Positions 21,806 to 33,612 of a stretch of 64,000 bases of DNA are shown piece by piece; position 1 is the first letter of the stretch; the number at the start of each line of letters is the position of its first letter. Location of the stretch: positions 22,073 to 86,072 of the forward strand of contig QAOA01002244.1 of NCBI GenBank assembly GCA_003255065.1. The letters are read 5' to 3'. The notes under the pieces are model-generated. The model did no database searches, was not told the origin of the DNA, and saw nothing but the letters and a program-made list of their open reading frames with translations. This DNA is from Cercis canadensis. Taxonomy: Eukaryota > Streptophyta > Magnoliopsida > Fabales > Fabaceae. The position numbers and the translations under genes are program-made.

Positions 21806-24800
21806 TTAATTTGTCACAGTTGCACAACACATGCAACTGCTGAAGAAAGAAGGCCTTGGCCTGCGCTTCTCTTTACCTTTTGGTGAGGTAGATCTCACTT
21901 CCTTCACTGCCTTCTTTGTACCAGCATGGTTATCTTCTTTCTGTGGGGTGACTAGAAGACGAGCTTCTTCATCTTCTTTTAAGAGACATAAAGATGGAGT
22001 TTTAGATTTCTGGGAGTAACTTCTTTCCATTGTAACTACTTTCTCTTCCACTGGCATTTCTTCATTCTGTAACTTGCACTGACCATTTTCAGCATGAGGA
22101 GTCGAGTTCATAATATTGAGATTAGTCTGGCTTGACAGGCTTTCGATTTCAGTCTTATCCTGATGGAGCAGTGGCATGTGATCTGATTCTTCTGGCCTTG
22201 CTTCAATTCGGAGGTTAAGATTGAAGCTTGGGGACTTCTGCATATGAACAGAGATGTTTGGATTATCAGAATTTGATTCAGTGCTAAGCCTTTTTATACT
22301 TTCGTTTGCTTCATAACCACCATTTGCAAATGCAGAAATGCTGGGATATGCTTCATTGGATAGAGTGGCTGCTGAATTTGTTATTTCTGCTCCTTTTGAT
22401 GAAGTTGCATCTATATGTTGGGAACATTCTTCCCCTTCTTTCTGAAATTCTTCACCATCGACTAACTGCAGATCTGGTGCTGTTAAATTTGAAGAATCAA
22501 GTTTGTCAACTGCGGTGCCAAAGGACTTGTCATTTGCTTGCTTCAAATCTGAGGTTGCCATGTCAGTGCCGGTAAAAGTTTTGGTATGTTTTACATTTCC
22601 CCGTTGGTAACTATAAATGTGTAAGAAAGAAGCGGAAGTATCCATGGTAAAAGATTTTGCCTGATCTGTAGATACTATATGAGTGTTGCATTGTCCTGAA
22701 ATTTCTCTTCCTTCAAAACTCTTCCCCGTGGCATATGAAGCTTCAGGCTTTCGGTCTTTTTCTTCAACAATTGTCTTCTGATTTTGCTCCCCTTCCTCAT
22801 ATCTGCAATCTAAAACTGTTGACCCTGTGATAAGTGGATTGACTTCAGCTTTGGGAACTGCAAAGACTAGTTGTGAAACTGTGCTGATTTCATCTGAAGT
22901 CTTTCTGTGGTTGTTAACATGCATATCAAATTTGTAGCCATTCTCCATAACTTTGGGTTCTTTAACTTGATGGTTGTTGCCAATCCCAGGGATACTAGAA
23001 GGGAGGACTAAATTTCTTTCTTCAATAAAGTCTCCATTTGACCCTCTTGTCATATCGTCTGTGTTGGCAGTGTCAGGCTTTTCTTTCAGTGGCTCTTCAT
23101 AGCATTGACCTTGATTGTAATGGTATCCATTCTCCATTTTTGATCCACCTCTGATCGCTTTGTTTTCATCATAAAGTACCATGCATTTTTCCCTTTGGTA
23201 GAAGTCTAGCGGCATATCCACCATAGCAGATTCAGATAGCAAATTCAGGACCTCATCAGTAATATAATTGACCCTGGCCAATAAAACACCATTGCTTTTG
23301 TTGCCAACATTAGGAGAATCAGATGTTATTGCCGATGTATCTCTCAAACCACCCCCAAACTCATCTACATCCATACCGTCAAACTTGTCGCCACATTTCT
23401 TTTCTTGAGTTTCCATTTCTTTTTCGGAAACATCATCATCATCCTTCTGACAATGAGGATTATTATCCAAAACTTCACTTCTTTGCAGCAATTCACTGCC
23501 TTGAAGTGACAGTTCAGAGAGAACATTGACCAATTCATTATGATTAGAATGTATATCTGACGATTCTTGAAGTTCTGCATCGTTTGACCTCCTCATATCA
23601 TCCAATGTCAAAATCATTGTCTGCTCTTCGTCTGTTGGAACTGAAAGCAAGCAATACAGACGTCTTAAGTTTGTTTCATAATGTTGACATCAGATAATTA
23701 AAATTCTAACTAGTGCAATTAAAACTTGATAAGATTTCTATCTTTGCATTTCATGTGACATCTATCAAATATGATGGAGTAAGGCTATCGAAACACCAAC
23801 AGATGACTAACCTTGCTTGATTAAAGACTCCTTATCAAGGTGATGATCATATGTTACCAGCAGATTCTTCTTCAAACTTGACTCTTTTTGCTTCTCATAT
23901 TCTTCTGTACCCTCCAACAAAGAATGAGATGAGATTTCACCATCTTGACCTCCTGCTTCAACGGATCCAGCATGGTGAGCAATGTCAGGCTGTTTGACTC
24001 CAGTTGTTTCATGCACTACAGAATAGAATGTGAAAAATTATTATACTTAAACTAATTAAGTAACTGTTATTTATTTGATGTATATAGTTTTGAAAGAAGT
24101 TACTGACATGCACTGCCAGAAGAATCTGTCACATTCAGTGGATCATCAGAATCCAAGCAGGTAGCTCGACCCTGAACATCTATGTTTTCGTTAATAGGAA
24201 TTAGATCAATTTCACCTTGTTTATCATTGGCATGACTATCTTCCTGAGATTTATGGTTTTGATGTTCGCTTGTTGCATCATCAGAAGTCAACCTTGCAGC
24301 TTTTGCCTCAACATTTTTGCCTTCAGCTGTTGGATGCATTTGATGCTCTATATTTACATCATCTGCATCAGTATCTCCTTCCAATGAACCTTTCCGAAAA
24401 CTGCTTGTTGTATTATCAGAAGCCAGAGCTGTAGCTTTCTCCTGAACATCTTCAGCTTCAGCTGTTGGAATCTTTTGATTTTCAACTCTCACATAATCTA
24501 CATTAGTATCTCCTTCCAGTCTCATTGTTTTGTTGTAAGAAGCCAGTCCTTTAGCTTCCTCCAGAGTGTCTTTGGGTTCAGCTATTGGATGCATGTGATT
24601 TTTTAATTTCACATCACCTGCACGAGTATCTCCTTCCAGTGAATCTCTTTCAAGTGTTGTTGTGTTGCCAGAAGCCATTCCTTTAGCTTTCTCCTGAACA
24701 TTTCCAGGTTCAGCAGTTGGATGCTTTTTATTTTCCATTTTCAAATCAACTGCTTGAGTATCTCCTTCCAGTGAATCTTTTTCAAGTATTCTTGTTGTGT

Positions 24801-25480
24801 TGTCAGAAGCCAGTCCTTTAGCTTTCTCTTGAACATCTTCAGGTTCAGCTGTTGCATGCATTTGATTTTCCACTTTCACATCACTTGCACGAGTATCTCC
24901 TTCCAATGAATCTTCTTCAACTGCTCTTGGATTTTCAGAAACCATCTCTGTAGCTTTGTCCTGAACATCTTCTCCTTCAGTTGTTGGAATTAGTTGATTT
25001 TTCCCTTTCACATCATCTTCATGACTAACTTCTTGCAATGTATCTTTTGCAGCAACAACTATTGCATCATCCGAAGAAGGTGCAGCTTTTAACATAACAT
25101 CTTTGGCTTCAACCGTTGGGATTGTTTGATTTTCTCCCTTGACACCATCTGCATGAATATCTTCTTGTGATGTCTGATTTTGAAGTTCCCTTGTATCATT
25201 AGAAGCCAACCCTGCAGCTTTTGTGTCAGCATCTTCACCTTTGGCTACAGGAGTTGTTTGACTTTCATCCTTCACACTATCTGCATGAACATCTTCTTTG
25301 AAAGATTTTTTCTCAGCTTCCCTTGTGTTATCTTCCTCTGCAACGGTGCAAATGAAATTGAAAAATAGGGGAAAAGAAGGAAAATAACAAACACTAACTC
25401 AAAATTTTATGCAACATTCCAATAACATGCCCCATACCTTTGAGAGCAGATGTGTTATTATTACCCATTTCGTTGCCCAT
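21806..25480 (-). CDS. Large acidic repeat protein with MGN start and Cys tail, four exons
   Basis: I do not recognise the family. Exons on the minus strand are 25438-25480, 24108-25337, 23812-24015 and 21806-23640, each with GT-AG borders and matching phase, giving 1103 residues. The start was chosen because exon 1 (MGNEMGNNNTSALK) splices in frame. Gly2 after Met fits N-myristoylation. Exon 2 encodes about nine repeats of 40-46 residues with a pattern like EGDT.A.DVK.ENQ..PTAE.EDVQ.KA.GLAS.NT. The rest is hydrophilic, acidic and Ser-rich, probably disordered, with one stretch near SQLVFAVPKAEVNP and another near KSPSFNLNLRIEARPEE that look more constrained. The C-terminus is basic (KGKEKRRPRPS), then FFSSCMCCATVTN, a Cys cluster that could be acylated. 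Lipidated ends suggest a membrane-associated scaffold; that is inference. Confidence 0.8.
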
Positions 25481-26827
25481 GCTCACCTTGCCAAATCCTG
25501 CAATATAACACATAATTCTCAAACGGTTGGTATGCTTCTAATAGAGAAAGATGTATCAAAGGACTTCAAATTCAAAATCTGCAAAACCAAAAATTCCACA
25601 CCATACCATGCTTGTGATGATGATTTTCACATGCTACTAGCTTTCAGCATCTGAGGACAGCTTGATTTCTGTAAGATTGCAAGATTGTTTATACCTGATT
25701 AGGAAGACAACTAACACAGTATTGCTTACAACATAAGCCACATTTTGGGTCATCTGTCTGCCTAATACATATATAATTTATAATAACAACATATATAAAA
25801 CATCTCATTCTCTTTTTCTTATCTTACAATAGTATTATTTGACAATGAATTCTATATGATCTAAGATGGTAATGTGGCCAAATAAAGTTCACTGTCGGTA
25901 AGTCCAAGTTTAATAACTAACCGACCAATGATCTGCCCATATGAACATTGTTTTATAATTTTCTTTAATTATTCTTGTCCCAAAACTAGGCATCCTTGGG
26001 CTAGTCTAGGCTGGTATAACATAACCATTCTAACAGACATTTCTACAAGTACCTTGCAGACATAGAAGAGAAAAGTTGGGGAGAATTATTAGTTATTTCT
26101 ATGCTGCCCAGTGTAGTGCTTTTGGGAATAGATATTTAATCTGAAGTGGCATTCCATGTGTTTCCCTTTTTCTAAAAAGTAAAGAGGCTGAAGTTCTGGG
26201 CTGGCTGAAAGAGACTAGCATATTACAGAGGACCCATTGAAGTATATTTCTGACAGAGAGGCATAAGACACATGCCCACTAACAATTTGCTAAAATGAAG
26301 TTCACATTGCCTTCTTCTATATACTTTTCTCTTTGTTAAGAGAATAGTATGATGGTCTTGATGAGGCTTCAAATGGTGGGTCTGTCTCCTGCATTTCTTG
26401 GTTCTGAAGCTTATTCTTTAGAGGCAAGGTGGAATGGGAAATACATGCTTTTAGTGCTAGCCTCATTATGGATGTGCAAATTTTCTTTGGAACTCTCTAC
26501 CCTTTAATTTGATAAGGGGTTAAATATTTAGGCCTTTCCCACTTCTTTTTCTCTTTCTTTGTAACAGAAAAAAAGGTGGTGGAATTCTGCCATACCCTCT
26601 TTCTTACAAAAAATAATCCTTGAAATGATTGTAGCAGAGTGCATCCATCTGGACAGCTTTGTTCCCATTTTTTATTCTAATGAGCCTACCCTAAGTACAG
26701 AGTATTGCAATAAGAGCTTGGTGAACATCTTTGTTGTTCTTTGGGTATTTTATGAAACCATTCGTCCCACGTTACTTAAAAACACATGGACAAGCTAGAA
26801 CGGTGGTATTGGGCTTGGGAGAATTAA

Positions 26828-26867
<40 letters not shown>

Positions 26868-27430
26868 NTTTTTTTTTTTTTATATTTTTAGTTATGACCT
26901 TAGATTTAAACATAAAAATACAAATCTTGAAGACAACTTCAGTGACACTCAATTACAAACTATTTGATTAAGAGAATTAAGTCTAACTCACATCAATTGT
27001 TAATTTTTTTCTTTTTTACATGAAAATTTAAGAATCGGGTAGGTTGCCATGTAATCTTATGCGAGATGTCTTACAAACAAACTCTCATGACCTCAAACCC
27101 AAGTTATTGAGCGATTTTTCACAACTAAACCAAATACTAATTAACATCAATTGTCAAATGCTAGTTTGAAATTGAAAGCTAAGAGAAGTTATTTTTACAT
27201 AATTTTACACAAATATGTGTAGGGAGAGATGAAGTAATAAATCATAAAAGTTTATAAATACAAAGTAAACTATTCTTTTACTTTTCATATTGAAAGTAAA
27301 TTTAGTGAAGTAAAATCTAATAGGGAATTTTCACTGGACACAACTTTTCTATGTATTGGGTCTTTGAATTCGTTGACTTAAAAAAAAAAAAGCAATTCTT
27401 TTTATTGGGCTAAATAAAACTAATTGAAAA
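25481..27430. other. Upstream region of the repeat-protein gene and spacer
   Basis: The minus-strand gene must have its promoter in the first several hundred bases; I did not find a distinct TATA box. A long poly-T run (26830-26880) contains an N at 26868, so its length is unreliable. No further gene is seen. Confidence 0.45.
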
Positions 27431-29860
27431 TTATTTATGTCACAACGTCTTTTTTGAGCGCGATACGAAGCGGCGAAACTCCCATGAGAAAAATAAAATA
27501 TAAGGTGCATTATATGATATACAAGAAATGGAAGAGAATGAAGTCGCCACCAATTGTTTTATTCTACTTTTAAACTAATGGAAATGATGCGATGAGACAC
27601 CTAAAAAAAAAAAGAAAGGTCTGCATTTTCAGAGTTTGGATTCGAGAGTTGATTACATGTAGAGAATGTATTAGCATTCTACGACACTCATTCTTATAAT
27701 GGTTAACCATTTAATTACTTCTTATCTTTTTAAATGAATTAAATTGATCATAACATTATGTTTTAAAATAAATTGATGTTTTGTTAGGTCTCCCCAACCC
27801 TTTTGGCAAACCTTAAAACATGTCTCAAGACTATTTGGTAGAGATAGTGATTGTCATTACAATCATCCCTAATCTATTGTGTCATAGGCAATATTTTAAC
27901 ATTTAATAACTGAAATAATAACTACAAAATGCGGGAAAATGTAATTTATTATGCTTATTAAAAGTGAAGATTTGTGGTACAAGATTTTTTATTAGAGGTA
28001 TTTCTTTAAGTCCACCAGCATATTTAGAAAAACTAAAGTGACACTCTTCACCTCTAAAATGTCAAAGGGTCGCGGTCATCACGGCTATCTTTGATTATTC
28101 TCTTGTTGGTGCTTTTGACCCACGGTTTAAGGCAAATGAAATTAAGATGTTATGCTCAGGGTTTTACTTTAGGGAAAATTATGCATGTAAAGATTTTTAT
28201 CAAGGGTCAACCTCTAGCCTCACCAGTATCTCTGGTAAAATTAGAGAGATCCATTTACCTCTAGAATGTCAAAACATTGTCATCATTATGACTAATTTTA
28301 ATTATTCTCTTGTTGGTAATCTTATTCCAACACAGGTAAAAATAGTGATAAAATGAAATGAGACCAAGTGTGATGTAACCATAAATAACAAAGATACAGT
28401 AATTAAAAGAAACAAAGAAGCAATATTAGGAATTTCATTGACCACATCAGTACTTTTTGGCATAATCAAAAAATTATCCTTCACCTCAAAAAAATTAAAA
28501 AAAAAAATTGTCAACATAATTAATTTCCATCGTCAGGCTTTAATTTTCATTTTGTGAAAGGAAAGAAAGCATATAAAATATCTAAAATAAACTGATAATA
28601 TAAAAAAAAAAATGATGAATAAGAACAATTATAAGAAAAAAAAAATTAAATTAACCCTAAAGCAAAACAAGTATCCCAAATAAATTAAATCTAAATTAAA
28701 TAACAAAATCCAATAAATATCAAATGAGCAAAGCCCAAACACTAACCTCATANCAAATGAAATTAAGATGTTATGCTCAGGGTTTTACTTTAGGGAAAAT
28801 TATGCATGTAAAGATTTTTATCAAGGGTCAACCTCTAGCCTCACCAGTATCTCTGGTAAAATTAGAGAGATCCATTTACCTCTAGAATGTCAAAACATTG
28901 TCATCATTATGACTAATTTTAATTATTCTCTTATTGGTAATCTTATTCCAACACAGGTAAAAATAGTGATAAAATGAAATGAGATCAAGTGTGATGTAAC
29001 CATAAATAACAAAGATACAGTAATTAAAAGAAACAAAGAAGCAATATTAGGAATTTCATTGACCACATCAGTACTTTTTGGCATAATCAAAAAATTATCC
29101 CTCACCTCAAAAAAATTAAAAAAAAAATTGTCAACATAATTAATTTCCATCGTCAAGCTTTAATTTTCATTTTATGAAAGGAAAGAAAGCATATAAAATA
29201 TCTAAGATAAACTGATAACATAAAAAAAAGATGAATAAGAACAATTATAAGAAAAAAAAATTAAATTAACCCTAAAGCAAAACAAGTATCCCAAATAAAT
29301 TAAATCTGAATTAAATAACAAAATTCAGTAAATATCAAATGAGCAAAGCCCAAACACTAACCTCATAACTAAAATCATAAACTTACCATAACTATATCAA
29401 ATGAAACCCAATAAAAATAATTAGTAGTCTAACAATAGAATAATGTAGACTCAAATAACAAAAATGTGGGTCAAACATAACAGCCCAAAATTACAAATAA
29501 AGCTAAGTAAAGAAAAATAAAATGGACTAGCCCAAACAAATTCAGCCCAAGCAAATCAAAAGAAAAGACATGAACCTGCCCATAAGCGATTTAGCCCAAG
29601 CAAAATAAAAAGGACCAGCCCATAGACATAATAGAGTTGCCCAAACTAGTAAATGAACTAAACTAAAAACGAAATGGGTCAGTCCACGTAGCAATAACAA
29701 CTAACCCAACAAAAGAATGAATTAAGGAATTAAAAAAAAAGCATGAAGCAAAGGAGAAAGGATTGCACGCCAGAGAACTAAAACGCAGCACTAACTCCTG
29801 ATCCAAAGGCAAAGCAAGGATTTGGTTTTGTTCTCTCAAGAATTGGTGGCTAAGGTAAGG
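27431..29860 (+). mobile_element. LTR-like fragment of a Gypsy retrotransposon (copy 2)
   Basis: It shows the same order of blocks as 1618-3240: CAACGTCTTTTTTGAGCGCG, GGCGAAACTCCCATGAG, GAAGTCGCCACCAATTG, GTTGATTACATGTAG, the CACCAGTAT units and the A-rich GCCCAAGCAAAT end. It is inflated by an assembly duplication around the N at 28753. No gag or pol is attached. The sequence relation to copy 1 is seen; the Tat/Ogre-like assignment is from memory. Confidence 0.45.
28133..29367 (+). repeat. ~620-bp direct duplication around N at 28753 (alleles or contig ends)
   Basis: 28133-28752 and 28754-29367 are the same sequence (CAAATGAAATTAAGATG to AACACTAACCTCATA), 620 and 614 bp long, with a handful of substitutions and small A-run differences (about 98% alike by eye). 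Abutting at a single N, they are most simply two alleles or overlapping contig ends. Confidence 0.8.
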
Positions 29861-30487
29861 ATCCTTCCTCTCTATCTTAACTTTCTCTCAATCTCAATCT
29901 CAGTTATGCTCCTCTCTCTAGGAATTCCTTTCTCTCTCTAAATTTTTTTTCTCTAACTCGGTTTTCCTCTCTCTAAAAGAACAGATAAGAAAGGATTCTT
30001 CACTAATACAAATCTTTAGAAATGCTATTTTATTTTCGTCAACGTCTATATTGGTAGATTGTATATAATCATATCTTAATAGGAAAATTTCCTCTGTAAA
30101 TACTACTACACGCTTTAACTGGTTATCCTTTAATAGCATTGTATGAACTGCAGCTAATTGCCACTTTTATCAGCGTCTGCAATATGCAAATAATTTAACA
30201 ATTAATTCCAATGAGGATATATAACAAAACTTTCATGTAAAAAGCAAGAACTAAAAGTAGGAATTAGTCTCTCTAATAAGTTAACATCTTCAATTTTTCA
30301 CAAGTCCTAAGAACAACCTTATCAATATAACTCGGCTACAAGCTATTTAGTAAAACAGTATACTTTGTAAGAGTGAAAATAGGCAATAGATCTAGACATG
30401 ATACTTGTTTTGATATGTTGTCCATTTTCACTCGTACCAACGATGTTGAAGAAGAGTAATTAATAGATGATCAAAGAAACACACCTA
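29861..30487. other. Spacer
   Basis: There is a CT-rich stretch near 29870-29970 and no gene. Confidence 0.45.
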
Positions 30488-30782
30488 CTACATGCAATTG
30501 TCCTTGCACAAATGATCAGGAGCACAATGGCAAGCTTGACGCAGAGGAAGATTCTTGTGTCGTTTCATGCATCTTTTATTACATTTCCAGAAATGTGGAT
30601 AAGTAGCATTCGCAAGAGCAAATACGACGAAAGTATTCCATAATTACAGGATGGGGACGGGGTGGAGATGGAACATGATAAGGAGGTGGCAAGGAATGAG
30701 AAAGGAGAAGAGAGAGGCAATGAACTTGCTCCCAAAAAAGCATAGAAATGGTCAAAATTATAGCCCAATTTTGGTTTTGCAC
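30488..30782 (-). pseudogene. Cysteine-rich secreted peptide gene, frameshifted
   Basis: On the minus strand a frame encodes a hydrophobic segment (WAIILTISMLFW), a Pro-rich linker (PPPYHVPSPPRPHPV) and the start of a Cys-rich part (ICSCECY). It then stops at 30579. In the next frame, from about 30600 down to a TAG at 30488, the Cys-rich part goes on with six more cysteines in the spacing C-X3-C-X11-C-X-C-X5-C-X3-C. One extra A (plus strand, 30600-30602) accounts for the break. There is no good ATG at the upstream end; the first in-frame ATG is inside the hydrophobic segment, and an upstream exon is possible. It could be a decayed gene or a sequencing error. The family is not recognised. Confidence 0.4.
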
Positions 30783-31340
30783 CTAAAATTCCTTCCCATG
30801 AAGTGAAAGTGTAGTCTATTAGTAGATGAATGCAAAACCTTAATTAACTTGATGGAAGTTTAACACATAAGATCATCTATAAATAAGTGAAAATTTTCAA
30901 GATATATTTTTTATTTAAATATTCGTGTACGTTATATAGACTTTTGCTTATAGCTTCTGGGATGAGAAGGGCTATTGTGGGAAGGGTAGCTTTTGGTGTG
31001 ATATTTTGGTTCCAATTATTTGATTTTTTGAACAAATTATGAAGTTTCCATTAGAGATTTAGTCGAAGTTTTTTAGTTTCAAAATTGAGTTTAAATTAGT
31101 GTTATAAATTCATATCTGAATCATTGAGAGACTCAGAAAGATGACCTATGACTTAAGCCAAACGTTTGATTGGATCGAAAATAATTAGCATGATATAATA
31201 AATAAACAATTTTCACATAAAAAAATAAATAAATAAACAATTTCAAATGATAATATTACGCAATAATGATATATGCATCTACAATATTCTAAGGTTGGGG
31301 ATTTTACTTATATTTTTCATGAAATAAAAAGAAAACAAAA
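30783..31340. other. AT-rich spacer
   Basis: No gene or element ends are seen. Confidence 0.45.
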
Positions 31341-31881
31341 GGGTTTAATTATAATTTTGGTCCTCCTATTTTAATAATTTGAATTTTTTTGGTCTTCTCA
31401 TTTTAAAAATTAATAATTTAATCCATCTATATTCATAAAATGTGCAATTTTGGTCATTTTGTCTTTAAGCTAAAATTTCTTAAGTTTATTTCAATGTGTA
31501 AAGTTTTTTGATTCATAATGTCACCGTTTAGATTGAAGAGTTACGTCTTATGAACCTCCTCACAAAATTTCAACTCGATCTAACGGTGAATAAATATAGA
31601 TCTTCAGTTACATGAAAACTTCTAGATTTGGTATTTGAGGCTAAGTCCTACCATTAAATCGAGCTAAAATTTGGTGTGGGAAATTCGCAAGAAATAACTC
31701 TTTAATCTGAACAATAAGATTGTCAATTAAAGAACTTTACACCTTAAACTAGACTTGAATATAAAGGGAATGACCAAAGTTGTACATTTTATGAATATAA
31801 ATGAACTAAATTGTTCATTTTTAAAACAGATGGACCAAAAAGTTCAAATTATTAAAATAAGAAGACCAATTGCAATTAAGC
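31341..31881. mobile_element. Foldback MITE, family A copy 1
   Basis: The first ~120 bp (GGGTTTAATTATAATTTTGG, then GGTCTTCTCATTTTAAAAA and CATAAAATGTGCAATTTTGG) return as reverse complement at the other end (GTACATTTTATGAATAT, ATTATTAAAATAAGAAGACC, AATTGCAATTAAGC). The element is about 540 bp and non-coding. A second copy is at 43779-44319. Confidence 0.7.
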
Positions 31882-32408
31882 GAAACAAAAACTAAACTCT
31901 CGGTAAAGCTACTTGGACACAGTCAGCCGTTGCACCATACATGCATGGTGGGTGTTGCCAATACACCACTTCATACCACCATATTATAAGTTTGTCCAGT
32001 AACCCGACCTGAATCCAATTACCCAACCTAATTCCCTAACCCTAACACATGCATTGTTGGTTTGGTATTTACATTATTATCCAAAAAAAAAAAAAAGGAC
32101 TAGCAATCGGATATCTAATCTTACATTAATAGTTAATTGGATTTTAAAAGTGTACCACATAACAAACTCTCAGAAATTAGTTTTTGTAGATTAATTTGTT
32201 AAAATTGCAAAATAGGCCACGTTAGTAAAATCACTATTAGGTTAATTGGTAAAAAAAGTTTAATAAATCTTAAGCAATTTGATCAACTAGAATAAATTCC
32301 ACTTTCAATGACAACAAAATCGATCTATTACTACCAATCAAATATTGTCACTAAAGTTTTATGACTGATGCCGTCACAAATAGAGATTATTTGTGAAAAT
32401 TTTCTAAT
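31882..32408. other. AT-rich spacer
   Basis: I see no gene or clear repeat in this stretch. Confidence 0.45.
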
Positions 32409-33612
32409 TATATTTCCGAGTGATTCTTGTGAATATTGCATATCTACAAACTAATGACACATATAATGCACATTTCAAACTATTTCCTTAACTATGACAG
32501 TAGGGTGCCGAATTTTGGCATGCATGTAGGGTGCCGAATTTTCCCTAGAGCTTCTTTCAAGTGCCACATTTTGGTTTTTTTTTTTTTACATGGCATGAAG
32601 GTGTCGAATTTTGATCATGTGGAGAGTCGAATTTTGTCTAAAACTCCTTTGAAGTGCCTCATTTTGGCTCTATTTTTTACATGGCATGAAAGTGTCGAAT
32701 TTTAGCATAAGGGGAGTATCAAATTTTGCCCCTTGCTCCTTTGAAGTGCTGCATTTTGGCATTGTCAATTTCCATTGTTTGGTGAAATGCCTCCGGAGAA
32801 GACTTCCTTCTCTTGTTCTTACTTCTAACACAGCACGGACTAAATATTTAATATTTTATTTGGTTTTGTGACCGACTAATCACGTCTACCAAATTATTTC
32901 CTGCTTAATCTTGCCAATATATTATCATCAGTGATCTGTTCAATTGGTATATATATAGCAGTATGACCATGAAATGGTTGAATCAAGGTTTATTTAAATG
33001 AACAAAAATTTAGTTTGAAAGCGTCAGGTTTTTTCACGCTTTCTCTGTCTGAAATTCAAAAAAATAAAATGTTTCAGCACTTCCTAATTACTAATTATAC
33101 TAATTAATTACATTGGTGAAGTTTTCTAAAAAAAAAAAAAACTTATAAGATTAAGCAGGAAATATGTTGCATCTGTTCAATTGTCCGTTTCCTTACAAAC
33201 CAAGAGGCAAAATTCTGTTCAATTGTCATTGGTGAAGGCACTTGCATCTGAAGTAAGAACAAGAGTGAAGTCTTCTCCGGAGGCATTTCACCAAACAATG
33301 GAAATTGACAATGCCAAAATGTGGCACTTCAAAGGAGCAAGGGGCAAAATTCGACACTTCCCTTATGCTAAAATTTGACACTTTCATGCCATGTAAAACA
33401 AAACAAAAAGTCAAAATGCGGCACTTCAAAGGAGTTTTAGGTAAAATTCGGCACCCTACATGAATGCCAAAATTCGACACCCAACAGAAAAAGTAAAAAA
33501 AAAAAAAAAAAAAAACTGTCATAGTTAAGGAAATAGTTTGAAATGTGCCTTATATGTGTCATTAGTTTGTAGATGTACAATATTTCATAGAAATCACTCT
33601 ATATTTCCATGT
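32409..33612. mobile_element. Foldback element with internal subrepeats
   Basis: The arms 32409-32900 and about 33150-33612 are reverse complements. Matching pieces in order from the outside are AGTGATT(C/T), CTACAAACTAATGACACATATA, TTTCAAACTATTTCCTTAAC, CTATGACAGT, the CGAATTTTG blocks, GTCAATTTCCATTGTTTGG, GCCTCCGGAGAAGACTTC and AGCAGGAAAT. Each arm holds about three degenerate units of roughly 95-100 bp built on GTGCCGAATTTTGGCAT and CCTTTGAAGTGC(C/T). Long arms with internal repeats are the plan of foldback transposons. There is no coding capacity. Confidence 0.7.

Noticed and set aside
23812-24015. Short minus-strand frame as an independent gene
   Set aside because: Splice sites and phase show that it is exon 3 of the 21806-25480 gene.
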